In this document: piece by piece, positions 8,321-15,571 of the stretch
Layout: every line of letters begins with the position of its first letter
How positions within the stretch are numbered: the stretch's first letter is position 1
Assembly: GCA_016869645.1 (NCBI GenBank)
Contig: VGDO01000034.1
Location: 1 to 36,805 of the forward strand
Direction: 5' to 3'
Origin: Alphaproteobacteria bacterium
Lineage (GTDB): Bacteria > Pseudomonadota > Alphaproteobacteria > SHVW01
DNA: 36,805 bases
Translations under genes and position numbers: made by a program
The notes under the pieces: model-generated
The model's database searches: none
The model's input: the letters and a program-made list of their open reading frames with translations, nothing else
What the model was told of the DNA's origin: nothing

Positions 8321-9904
8321 ATGACATCGACGAATCTGGCGTCCAGGAAATCCGGCAATCTCGGCTATTGGTGCGATGCCGCGGTGCAGAGCGCTCCGCA
8401 GTCGGTCGCGATGATCGATCTCTCGGGCCAAGAGCCGCGCGACGTCAGCTATGGCGAATTCGACCAGCGTGCCGACCGGTTTGCCGCGCTGATATCCGGT
8501 CTCGGCCTCAAGCCCGGCGATCGCATGGCCATGGCGATCGGCAACCGCTTCGAGTTCGTCGAGGTGATGTACGGCGCCATGCGCGCCGGCATCGTGCCGG
8601 TGCCGCTCAATATCAAGCTCGGCGCCGAGACGCTCGCCTACACGATGAAGGACGCGGGCTGCGTCGGCGCCGTGGTCGAGCCGGGCTGCAATGCGCACAT
8701 CGTAAGGCTGGCCGACGAGGCGGGGCTCAAGATCAAGCTCGCCTTCGGCCCGGCCCCCGCGGGCTGGCAGGACTACGAGCGCGCGCTCATGACGATGCCG
8801 GCATCCTTCGATCCGCCGGCGCTGGACCCTGACCACCATTCGTTCCAGGCCTACACCTCCGGATCGACCGGCCGGCCCAAGGGCGTGGTGCTGACGCACG
8901 CCGGACAGCTCTGGTGGATTCGCTGCGTGCAGAAGTACTGGACGCCGCCGCCGACCGAGCGCGGGCTCACCGCGGTGCCGCTCTACCACAAGAACGCCAT
9001 GGCCGGGCAGATCAAGCCGATGCTCCAGTGCGGCGGATCTGTCGTGATCCTGCCCAACTTCGAACCGCGCCGCTTTCTCGAGACCTTGTCGAAATTCCGC
9101 TGCACCTTCACGACTGGCGTTCCCTCGGTCTTCACCATGGTGCTGCAGCAGAAGGATCTCATCGAGAGGCTCGACTTTTCCCACCTCAAGAAGATCACCG
9201 TCGGCTCGGCGCCGACGCCGAAGGAATTGCTCGATACGCTCGAGCGCGTCTTCGGCTGTCCGGTCGGCGAGAGCTATGGCCTGACTGAGGGCGGTCCGGT
9301 CATGATCGGCCCGCCGCTCGACGGCCGAAAAGTGCCGCACGGCTCGTGCGGTGTGATCTGGCCCGAGGGCGAGGTCAAGCTGGTCGGCACCGACGGCAGG
9401 GAGCATCCCAGCTATGGCGAGCTGTGGGTGCGCAATCCTGGTGTGACGCCGGGGTACTACAACCTTCCCGAGGTCAACAAGCAGCGCCTCGTCGATGGCT
9501 GGCTCAAGACCGGTGACCTGTTCAGCCTCGACGCCCAGGGCTTCTACTACTTCCGCGGCCGCACCGACGACATGTTCAATTCCGGCGGAGAGAACGTCTA
9601 TCCTCTCGAGGTGGAGAACCTGCTGCTGCGTCATGCCGGCGTCGCCGAGGTATCGGTCGTGCCGGTGCCGCACAAGATCAAGGGTAAGGTGCCGGTCGCC
9701 ATGGTCGTGAGGGCGCGCGGCTCGGCGATCGACGAGGCGGCGCTCAAGCAGTTTGCGATCGACAACGGTCCGACCTACGCCCACCCGCGGCGCGTCTTCT
9801 TCACCGAGGCGCTGCCGCTCAACGGCCCGGGCAAGATCGACCGCAAGGTCGTGCAGAAGCAGGTGACGGAGCTGATCGGTCCCGCAGGTCTGGGCGGGGC
9901 ATGA
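8321..9904 (+). CDS. AMP-binding acyl-CoA synthetase/ligase
   Basis: A 527-residue adenylate-forming enzyme that should activate a carboxylic acid with ATP and ligate it to CoA. The P-loop-like motif TSGSTGRPKG spans residues 179-188, the adenine-binding motif is SYGLTE at 318-323, the hinge region holds WLKTGDL and FRGRTDDM, and the catalytic Lys is K505 in GPGKIDRK. Length is normal for medium/aryl acid-CoA ligases. It lies four bases after the flavoprotein and overlaps the next start as ATGA, so it belongs to the same operon. The acid is unknown; the operon suggests a product of the hydrolase or flavoprotein. Confidence 0.94.
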   Translation: MTSTNLASRKSGNLGYWCDAAVQSAPQSVAMIDLSGQEPRDVSYGEFDQRADRFAALISGLGLKPGDRMAMAIGNRFEFVEVMYGAMRAGIVPVPLNIKLGAETLAYTMKDAGCVGAVVEPGCNAHIVRLADEAGLKIKLAFGPAPAGWQDYERALMTMPASFDPPALDPDHHSFQAYTSGSTGRPKGVVLTHAGQLWWIRCVQKYWTPPPTERGLTAVPLYHKNAMAGQIKPMLQCGGSVVILPNFEPRRFLETLSKFRCTFTTGVPSVFTMVLQQKDLIERLDFSHLKKITVGSAPTPKELLDTLERVFGCPVGESYGLTEGGPVMIGPPLDGRKVPHGSCGVIWPEGEVKLVGTDGREHPSYGELWVRNPGVTPGYYNLPEVNKQRLVDGWLKTGDLFSLDAQGFYYFRGRTDDMFNSGGENVYPLEVENLLLRHAGVAEVSVVPVPHKIKGKVPVAMVVRARGSAIDEAALKQFAIDNGPTYAHPRRVFFTEALPLNGPGKIDRKVVQKQVTELIGPAGLGGA

Positions 9905-10743
9905 GCGACTTCGCCTTGGATCACGTCGGCGTCGCGGTCAACGATCTCGACGCAGCGGCGAGCATCTATCGCCGGCTGGGTTTTACGCTCAGCGATCTCA
10001 GTCATCACGTGGACGCGGGCGCGCCGCCCCGGCGGCGCGGCACCGGCAATCATTGCATCATGCTGCGCCAAGGCTATGTCGAGCTGATCGGCGTCACCGA
10101 TCCGGCCTATCAAGGCCGGCTCCGTCACCACCTGGCGCGTTACGAGGGCGCTCACATCGTCGCCTTCGGCACGACGGACCTTGCCACGGCCGCCGCCGGA
10201 CTGGCGCGGCGTGGCTTCACCGCCGGCGCGCCCCGCCGGCTGTCGCGGCCGATCGTCGAGCGGCACCGTGCCGTAACCGCGGAATTTTCGATCGTCGATT
10301 TACCGACGCCGGTCGACGAGGGCTACTACATCGCCGTCGAGCATCACACGCCCGACGCCCTGTGGCAGCCCCATCTGGTCGAGCATGCCAACGGTGCCAT
10401 GGGCCTGATTGGCGTAACCCTGTGCGTCGACGAGGCTCAGCGGTTTGCCGCCGCGATGGCGACCATGCTCGATGGCGAGCACGATGTCGCCAATCGCGTC
10501 ATATCGCTCGGGCGCACGCGGCTCCATGTCGTCGACCGGGCGAGGCTTGCCACGCGGTTTCCCGGCGTCGGCGCGCCGGTCGTGCCCTATGTCGCAGCGA
10601 TCTCGCTTTCGGTCGGCGATCTCGCGCGCACGCGCGCCGCGCTCGAAAGCGCAGGCATCGGCGGTCGTTCGGGCCCCGCGGACAGCCTGTGGGTTTCGCC
10701 CGGCGATGCCCGTGGCACTGTCATCGAATTCGTCAGGAAATGA
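9901..10743 (+). CDS. Glyoxalase-like (VOC superfamily) protein
   Basis: A 280-residue protein opening with LDHVGVAVNDLDAAASIYRRLGF, the start of a vicinal-oxygen-chelate module, and ending in VIEFVRK, the usual last metal-ligand strand. Two modules appear to be present, at about 5-120 and 150-278, resembling the glyoxalase-like domain family PF13468. Candidate metal ligands include His8 and Glu residues in YVELIGV and VIEFV. Members include lyases, isomerases and dioxygenases, so the reaction cannot be named. It is coupled to the CoA ligase by an ATGA overlap. Confidence 0.8.
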   Translation: MSDFALDHVGVAVNDLDAAASIYRRLGFTLSDLSHHVDAGAPPRRRGTGNHCIMLRQGYVELIGVTDPAYQGRLRHHLARYEGAHIVAFGTTDLATAAAGLARRGFTAGAPRRLSRPIVERHRAVTAEFSIVDLPTPVDEGYYIAVEHHTPDALWQPHLVEHANGAMGLIGVTLCVDEAQRFAAAMATMLDGEHDVANRVISLGRTRLHVVDRARLATRFPGVGAPVVPYVAAISLSVGDLARTRAALESAGIGGRSGPADSLWVSPGDARGTVIEFVRK

Positions 10744-10758
10744 AGGGGAGAGACGATC

Positions 10759-11790
10759 ATGCCAGCAGCACGCAAGACCAAGACGGCGGCCAGGACGCAG
10801 GGACCGATCCCGATCTATGTCCAGGCCGTCGAGGCGCAGCCCCATGTCTACGCGATCACGCGCGACATCTGGAAGGCCGGGCTGAAACGGCACGCCGCGC
10901 TCGCCAAGAGGCTCAAGCCGACCTTTGCCTGGGATACCAAGCCCGATATGAAGGCGCTCGCCGCGGCGGAGATCATCATCTCGGGCTCGCGGGTCGACCG
11001 CGCGGTGATCGGTCCGCAGACGCCGAACTTGAAATGGCTCCATGTGACGGCGGCGGGCGTCGAGAAGCTGGTGCCGCTCGACTGGCTGCCGAAGGGGGCC
11101 GTCCTGACCAATGCCAGCGGCGTGCATGGGCCGAAATCGGGCGAGTTCGCCGTCATGGCGCTGCTCATGCTGAACGATCGGATGCCGCTGCACATCGACG
11201 ATCAGAAGGCGCGGCGCTGGAACCAGGTGTTCAGCTCGCCGATCGCCGGCAAGACCGCGGTGATCGTCGGCGTCGGCGCGATCGGCGAGGAGTGCGCGCG
11301 GCGCGCAAAGCAGCTCGGTCTTCATGTCATCGGCGTGAGACGAAGCGGCAAGGCCGCCCGCTACGTCGATCGAACGGTTTCCTCGAAGCAGATCCACCGC
11401 GTGCTGCCCAAGGCCGACTTCCTCCTGGTGATCACGCCGCTGACCAGGGAGACGCGCGGCCTGATCGGACGTCGCGAGCTGGAGTTGCTCAAGCCCGGCG
11501 CGGGGCTGATCAATATGGGCCGCGGCCCCGTCGTCGACTATGCTGCGCTCGCCGAGCTGCTGCGATCGGGCCGCCTCGGCGGCGCCATCCTCGACGTGTT
11601 CGAGCCGGAGCCTCTGCCGCCGGAGTCGCCGCTGTGGACCGTGCCCCGGCTGCTGGTCACGCCGCACGTGTCGTCGGACGACCCGAGCCGCTATGCCGCG
11701 CGTTGCCTCGACGTGTTCTTCGCCAATCTGAAGGAATACCTGCGGGGACGTGACCTGCCGAACCGCGTCGATGGCGCGCTGGGCTACTAG
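10759..11790 (+). CDS. D-isomer-specific 2-hydroxyacid dehydrogenase
   Basis: A 343-residue NAD(P)-dependent dehydrogenase that interconverts a D-2-hydroxyacid and a 2-oxoacid. The Rossmann motif is GVGAIG at 171-176. The catalytic set typical of the family is present: Arg255 in MGRGPVVD, Glu284 in DVFEPEP and His303 in VTPHVSS. A basic, Ala-rich leader of about 14 residues precedes the fold. A GGGGAG ribosome-binding site lies upstream of the ATG at 10759, 15 bases after the previous gene. It appears to be the last gene of the region 1 operon. It could equally be a glyoxylate/hydroxypyruvate reductase-type enzyme. Confidence 0.91.
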   Translation: MPAARKTKTAARTQGPIPIYVQAVEAQPHVYAITRDIWKAGLKRHAALAKRLKPTFAWDTKPDMKALAAAEIIISGSRVDRAVIGPQTPNLKWLHVTAAGVEKLVPLDWLPKGAVLTNASGVHGPKSGEFAVMALLMLNDRMPLHIDDQKARRWNQVFSSPIAGKTAVIVGVGAIGEECARRAKQLGLHVIGVRRSGKAARYVDRTVSSKQIHRVLPKADFLLVITPLTRETRGLIGRRELELLKPGAGLINMGRGPVVDYAALAELLRSGRLGGAILDVFEPEPLPPESPLWTVPRLLVTPHVSSDDPSRYAARCLDVFFANLKEYLRGRDLPNRVDGALGY

Positions 11791-11879
11791 GGACCCGTAT
11801 GCTGGCCGACCTCCGCGGGGGCGTGGCGTTGTTCTCATGATTCTGGCTAAAATGGCCGTGGGATGGGGAGGTTACTGGT

Positions 11880-12287
11880 TTGACCATGCGGTTTGCAGGA
11901 TTGGCCGTGGTGGTTGCCGTGGTTGGCTGTCTGGCCTTGGCAGGTACGCCAGCCTTGGCCATGACACCGGAGGGCGGCGACTGCGTGGAAAGCGCCAAGA
12001 ACGTCAAGGATGTGCTTGCATGCCTGCAGCAGGAAATGGGCCGACAGCGCGACTACCTCAACACGGCGCTCGGCAAGGCGCGCACGCAAAGCGACCCGCC
12101 GCGGCTCGCGATCTTGAACCGCATGCAGCAAGCCTGGAGCGCCTATCGCGACCAGTACTGCGATTGGCGCGCCGATCTGTTTCGCGCCGACAAGGAGCAA
12201 TCACAGCTGGAAAAGCTGCAATGCCTGATCGACACGACGGAGCGCCAAGCTCAGGAACTCGAAGACGACGGCACCTCGCCGCCGTGA
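11880..12287 (+). CDS. Periplasmic LprI/DUF1311-family protein
   Basis: A small exported protein, 135 residues from TTG 11880 or 133 from ATG 11886. GGGGAGG at 11865-11871 sits 8 bases from the TTG and 14 from the ATG, so TTG is slightly favoured. A signal peptide ends near TPALA. The mature part has the DUF1311/LprI pattern: a helix with LNTALGKAR, then MQQAWSAYRDQYCDW and a later Cys in LQCLIDTT. Homologues are small periplasmic proteins; some LprI relatives are lysozyme inhibitors, but I would not transfer that function. The next gene begins 10 bases after its stop. Confidence 0.82.
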   Translation: MTMRFAGLAVVVAVVGCLALAGTPALAMTPEGGDCVESAKNVKDVLACLQQEMGRQRDYLNTALGKARTQSDPPRLAILNRMQQAWSAYRDQYCDWRADLFRADKEQSQLEKLQCLIDTTERQAQELEDDGTSPP

Positions 12288-12297
12288 TGGAGCAGCA

Positions 12298-12543
12298 ATG
12301 AAGCGATCGGTTGAGGCAGGTCAGCGTTTTCAGGTCGTCGACAAGACGGCCTATGTCTGGGAAGTCGAGCGGGTTTCCGACAAGCACGGCATTCCCCATG
12401 CCAGCCTCACCCGCGTGGGTGAGGCCACGGAGCGCCGCCTGGTATCGGTCACGATCCTGCTTGATCGGGGTCGCTATCGGCCGGTCGCCCATCAACCGCC
12501 AGCACCGGCCGCTCCCGGCTCCTCCGGTTCGGGTTCAAGCTAG
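12298..12543 (+). CDS. Small hypothetical protein, 81 residues
   Basis: I do not recognise a family with certainty. The first 62 residues read like a compact beta domain (GQRFQVVDKTAYVWEVERV, then RRLVSVTILLDRGRY), followed by a disordered tail rich in Pro, Ala, Gly and Ser. GGAG at about 12289 precedes the ATG. There is no signal peptide or membrane segment. It sits between the LprI-like and Nudix genes with gaps of about 10 bases on each side, so it is probably cotranscribed with them. Codon use matches the neighbours, which supports a real gene. Confidence 0.65.
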   Translation: MKRSVEAGQRFQVVDKTAYVWEVERVSDKHGIPHASLTRVGEATERRLVSVTILLDRGRYRPVAHQPPAPAAPGSSGSGSS

Positions 12544-12552
12544 GACGCAACG

Positions 12553-13215
12553 TTGAGCGCAGATCGCGACGGCGGCCAAGTGCCGCCGCCCAGCTTCGGT
12601 GCTGATGACGTCGAAATGTTGCGGCATGAGACGCTCTACAGCGGCTATTCCCGTTTGCACCGCTACACCTTTCGCCATCGGCTGCATGACGGACGCTGGA
12701 CGAGACCCTTCACGCGCGAGGTGTACGATCGCGGCGCGGCCGCCGCCGTGCTCCTCTACGACCCGTTTGCCGATGCCGTCGTCTTCGTCGAGCAATTCCG
12801 GCCCGGCGCCCATGCCGCCGGCCGGGCGCCGTGGCAGCTCGAGCCGGTCGGCGGCATGATCGAGCCGGGTGAGGATCCGACTGAAGTGGTCCGCCGAGAA
12901 GCGATCGAGGAGGCAGGCTGCGAGATTCTCGACCTGCTGCACCTGTTCGACTATTTGCCGAGCGTGGCGAGCTACCAGAGCCCGATTCATCTCTATGCCG
13001 GCCGCGTCGATGCCGCCCGCGCAGCCGGCGTCCACGGCCGATCGGACGAAGACGAGGAAACGCGCGTCGTGGTGCTCCGCTCGGACGCGGCATTCGCAGC
13101 CATGGTTGAGCGCCCCATCATCTCGGCCGGGGCTCTCTTGTCGCTCCAGTGGCTCAGGCTCAACAGGGCCGAGCTGCGCCGGCGCTGGGGAGTGGGCGTC
13201 CAGGCCGGGGAATAA
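12553..13215 (+). CDS. Nudix hydrolase, ADP-ribose pyrophosphatase (NudF-like)
   Basis: A 220-residue hydrolase of nucleoside-diphosphate-linked compounds, most like ADP-ribose pyrophosphatase. The complete Nudix box is visible: Gly101, Glu107, then REAIEEAG at 115-122, which binds the catalytic metals. The preceding VEQFRPG and WQLEPVGG strands are typical of the NudF group. The TTG start at 12553 has an AGGA seven bases upstream. It is the last gene before a strong hairpin, so it probably ends the small operon begun by the LprI-like gene. The probable role is turnover of ADP-ribose or sugar nucleotides in the cytoplasm. Confidence 0.91.
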   Translation: MSADRDGGQVPPPSFGADDVEMLRHETLYSGYSRLHRYTFRHRLHDGRWTRPFTREVYDRGAAAAVLLYDPFADAVVFVEQFRPGAHAAGRAPWQLEPVGGMIEPGEDPTEVVRREAIEEAGCEILDLLHLFDYLPSVASYQSPIHLYAGRVDAARAAGVHGRSDEDEETRVVVLRSDAAFAAMVERPIISAGALLSLQWLRLNRAELRRRWGVGVQAGE

Positions 13216-13268
13216 GGCGCACCGGAGGTTGTTAACTTATGTGGAGCCAGCGACCCGGCGAGAGCTCC

Positions 13269-13312
13269 GCCGCCGGACTTGCGCTTAAACCCCTTCGGGC
13301 AAGTCCGGCGGC
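13269..13312 (+). terminator. Strong hairpin, probable terminator after the Nudix gene
   Basis: The arms GCCGCCGGACTTGC (13269-13282) and GCAAGTCCGGCGGC (13299-13312) are perfect 14-base complements around a 16-base loop, followed by a pyrimidine-rich CTCTTTCCCC. It lies in the longest gap of the window (13216-13409), between two same-strand transcription units. The tail is not a pure T-run, so efficiency is uncertain. Confidence 0.68.
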
Positions 13313-13344
13313 CTCTTTCCCCTCCATGATCGGCAAGTTGGGCC

Positions 13345-13372
13345 TTGTATGGGGCCGCTGCGGCGCTACGCT
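13345..13372 (+). promoter_or_regulatory. Candidate promoter for the dehydrogenase/hydro-lyase operon
   Basis: TTGTAT at 13345-13350 and TACGCT at 13367-13372 are separated by 16 bases. They resemble an alphaproteobacterial sigma-70 promoter about 38 bases before the ATG at 13410 and after the terminator hairpin. Both hexamers are imperfect, so this is a weak prediction that rests mainly on position. Confidence 0.3.
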
Positions 13373-13409
13373 GCCGGGCTCCCGCCATTGGGGCGGGTAA
13401 TGGGCGTGC

Positions 13410-14138
13410 ATGGCTGAGGCTGTAGCGACATTGGCGGTATCGGTCTGGCGCGGCGGAGCCGAGGGGCGCTTTGTCGGCTACGCCGTGCCGCGGCGCGCCA
13501 ACCAGACCGTGCTCGACGTCGTCACCTACATTCAGCAGCGCCTCGACCCCGGCTTGAGCTACCGCTTTGCCTGCCGGGTCGGCATGTGCGGATCATGTGC
13601 GATGACGGTCAATGGCCGGCCGCGCTGGACCTGTCGCACCCATGTCGCGCGCGTCGCGGGCGCCGACGGCCGCATCGAGATCGCCCCGCTGGCGAACCTC
13701 CCGGTGATCAAGGACCTCGCCTGCGACCTCAGCGCATTCTTCGACAAATGGGCGGCCGCCCGAGGCAGCTTCGTCGGCACGCGCACGCGCCGCGACGATT
13801 TCGCGCGGGTGTCGCCCGCCGCGCCGCAGCGGCGTGCGGTCGACGCTGCCATCGAATGCATAGGCTGCGCCGTCTGTTACGCCGCGTGCGACGTCGTCGC
13901 CTGGAATCCCGACTATCTCGGGCCGGCCGCTCTCAACCGGGCCTGGACACTGGTCAATGACGAGCGTGACGGTGCCGAACGCGCGCGACTGTCGGCCGTC
14001 GCTGGCGACGCGGCATGCCACGCCTGCCACAGTCATCAGAGCTGCACGGAGCATTGTCCCAAGTCACTCAGCCCGACAAGCTCGATCGCGGGCCTGAAGC
14101 GCCGCACGGGTCTGGCGGCACTGACGGGCAAGATCTGA
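13410..14138 (+). CDS. Succinate dehydrogenase/fumarate reductase-like iron-sulfur subunit
   Basis: A 242-residue SdhB/FrdB-type electron-transfer subunit. The 2Fe-2S ligands are Cys55, Cys60, Cys63 and Cys75 (CRVGMCGSC, later WTC). The C-terminal domain has CIGCAVC (Cys150, 153, 156) with Cys160, then Cys206, Cys212 and Cys216 in CHSHQSCTEHCP. This is the full spacing for the 4Fe-4S and 3Fe-4S clusters, so it can pass electrons from a flavoprotein to quinone. The matching flavoprotein is not adjacent; the only candidate in this cluster is at 21741-23468. Two cytochrome-b-like anchor genes follow immediately. Confidence 0.92.
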   Translation: MAEAVATLAVSVWRGGAEGRFVGYAVPRRANQTVLDVVTYIQQRLDPGLSYRFACRVGMCGSCAMTVNGRPRWTCRTHVARVAGADGRIEIAPLANLPVIKDLACDLSAFFDKWAAARGSFVGTRTRRDDFARVSPAAPQRRAVDAAIECIGCAVCYAACDVVAWNPDYLGPAALNRAWTLVNDERDGAERARLSAVAGDAACHACHSHQSCTEHCPKSLSPTSSIAGLKRRTGLAALTGKI

Positions 14139-14477
14139 ATGGGGCCCCGCGCCGAAGTCCTGCTGTGGCTCGCGCAGCGCGCCAGCGCCGCCGTGCTGGC
14201 GGCATGTGTTGCCATCCACCTCGCAACGATGATCTATGCCGTGCAAGGCGGGCTCAGCGCTGCGGAAATCCTCGGGCGCACGCGCGGCAATGTCTCCTGG
14301 CTCGCCTTCTACGCCGTGTTCGTCCTGGCCGCGGCCATCCATGCTCCGATCGGGATGCGCAGCGTCATCCGAGAGATCGTGGGTTGGCGCAGCCGCTCGC
14401 TCGACCTCGCGCTCTGCGCCTTCGCGGTCGCGATCGCCTGGCTCGGCTGGCGCGCCATAGCGGGCCTGTTCCGATGA
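14139..14477 (+). CDS. Succinate dehydrogenase/fumarate reductase-like membrane anchor 1
   Basis: A 112-residue hydrophobic protein with three predicted membrane helices (about 14-34, 54-75 and 88-110). His27 in AIHLATMIY and His68 in IHAPIGMRSVI lie in the first two helices, where SdhC/FrdC-type anchors place heme or quinone ligands. The ATG directly abuts the iron-sulfur subunit stop, and the stop overlaps the next start. It should help anchor the complex and form the quinone site. Sequence alone does not say whether it is the C or D equivalent. Confidence 0.8.
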   Translation: MGPRAEVLLWLAQRASAAVLAACVAIHLATMIYAVQGGLSAAEILGRTRGNVSWLAFYAVFVLAAAIHAPIGMRSVIREIVGWRSRSLDLALCAFAVAIAWLGWRAIAGLFR

Positions 14478-14830
14478 GCCTTGCAGCTCGGCTGCGCGGC
14501 CGGACGCACGCCGCCTACATCGCCTTCCTCATCCACCGACTGTCCGGCATCGGTCTCGCCGTCTTCCTGCCGCTTCATTTTCTGGCGCTCGGCCAGGCGA
14601 TCCAGGGGCCGCAGGCGCTCGACGGCTTTCTCGACTGGTCGCGCCAGCCACTGGTCAAGGCCGCCGAAGCGGGGCTCGTACTGTTGCTGGCAGCGCATCT
14701 CACCGGCGGGCTGCGCGTGCTTGCCATCGAGGCCGGCAGCACGCGCGCCATGACGCGCGCCGTCATCTCGCTCGGCTTGGCTGCAAGTCTTGCCATCGCT
14801 CTGATGTTCTTGCTCGGCGTGTGGTCATGA
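14474..14830 (+). CDS. Succinate dehydrogenase cytochrome b-like membrane anchor 2
   Basis: A 118-residue, three-helix protein. FLIHRLSGIGLAVFLPLHF at about 18-36 carries the HRxSG signature of the SdhC/cytochrome b556 family, and His75 in AAHLTGGLRVL matches the position of the axial heme ligand. The ATG at 14474 overlaps the previous stop as ATGA. With anchor 1 and the iron-sulfur subunit it forms the membrane half of a quinone-linked dehydrogenase. A short gap of 13 bases leads to the permease gene. Confidence 0.85.
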   Translation: MSLAARLRGRTHAAYIAFLIHRLSGIGLAVFLPLHFLALGQAIQGPQALDGFLDWSRQPLVKAAEAGLVLLLAAHLTGGLRVLAIEAGSTRAMTRAVISLGLAASLAIALMFLLGVWS

Positions 14831-14843
14831 GCCTTGTCCGGCG

Positions 14844-15569
14844 ATGAGCCTCGCCGCACTCGGCGCCGTGGCTTTCGGCGCGCTTTTCGGCTCGATCGTC
14901 TCCGGCCTGGCGGGCTTTGCCTTCGGTCTCGTCACGCTCGGCTTCTGGCTTCATGCGATCGAGCCGACGCTCGCAGCACCGCTCGTGGTGTCGTGCAGCC
15001 TCGTGGTTCAGCTCATGAATGTCCGTGCGCTCTGGCATGCGGTCCGGTGGGAGCGCGTGTTGCCGTTCGTACTGGCCGGCTTGCTCGGCGTGCCGATCGG
15101 CAGTTATCTGCTGGGCCATATCGATGCGGCCCTGTTCAGGCGCATCCTCGGCGCCTTTCTCCTCATCTATTCCGGCATCAGCCTCTTCCTGCCGCCGATG
15201 GCGCCGGCGGCGCGGGCGGGACGGTTGGCCGATGGCGCGGTCGGCCTGGCGGGCGGCGTGATGGGCGGCTTGTCCGGCCTGTCGGGCGCCTTGCCCACCA
15301 TGTGGTCGGGCTTGCGCGGCTGGTCGAAGGATGAGCAACGGGCGGTCTATCAACCCTTCAACATATGCATGCACGTGGCCACGATGCTGACCTACCTCAA
15401 GGATGGGTTCCTCGACCGCGATTTCGCTGTCAGCTTTCTGATCGCGCTTCCTGCGCTGGGCGCGGGCGGCTGGCTCGGCATCCGGCTCTACCGGCGCGTC
15501 GACGAGGTGCAGTTCCGCCGCATCGTGCTTTGGCTGCTGCTCATCTCCGGCGGCGTGCTATTGCTGTAG
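14844..15569 (+). CDS. TauE/SafE-family membrane permease
   Basis: A 241-residue integral membrane protein with about seven or eight hydrophobic segments. It has the TauE/SafE layout: two repeated halves, with GSIVSGLAGFAFGLVTLGF in the first and LAGGVMGGLSGLSGALPT in the second. Family members export sulfite, sulfoacetate or organic anions. Here it lies between the anchor genes and aconitase X, so it may move a substrate or product of the pathway rather than a sulfur compound. It is followed two bases later by the aconitase X large subunit. Confidence 0.88.
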   Translation: MSLAALGAVAFGALFGSIVSGLAGFAFGLVTLGFWLHAIEPTLAAPLVVSCSLVVQLMNVRALWHAVRWERVLPFVLAGLLGVPIGSYLLGHIDAALFRRILGAFLLIYSGISLFLPPMAPAARAGRLADGAVGLAGGVMGGLSGLSGALPTMWSGLRGWSKDEQRAVYQPFNICMHVATMLTYLKDGFLDRDFAVSFLIALPALGAGGWLGIRLYRRVDEVQFRRIVLWLLLISGGVLLL

Positions 15570-15571
15570 CG

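Noticed and set aside
8069..9784. A 571-codon open frame on the minus strand
   Set aside because: It is antisense to the acyl-CoA synthetase, which has intact catalytic motifs. The antisense translation is low complexity and motif-free.
14844..15569. Considered a sulfite or taurine-linked exporter, given the TauE family and nearby TauABC-like genes
   Set aside because: There is no sulfonate dioxygenase, sulfoacetaldehyde or taurine enzyme in the window, so a sulfur role is not supported.
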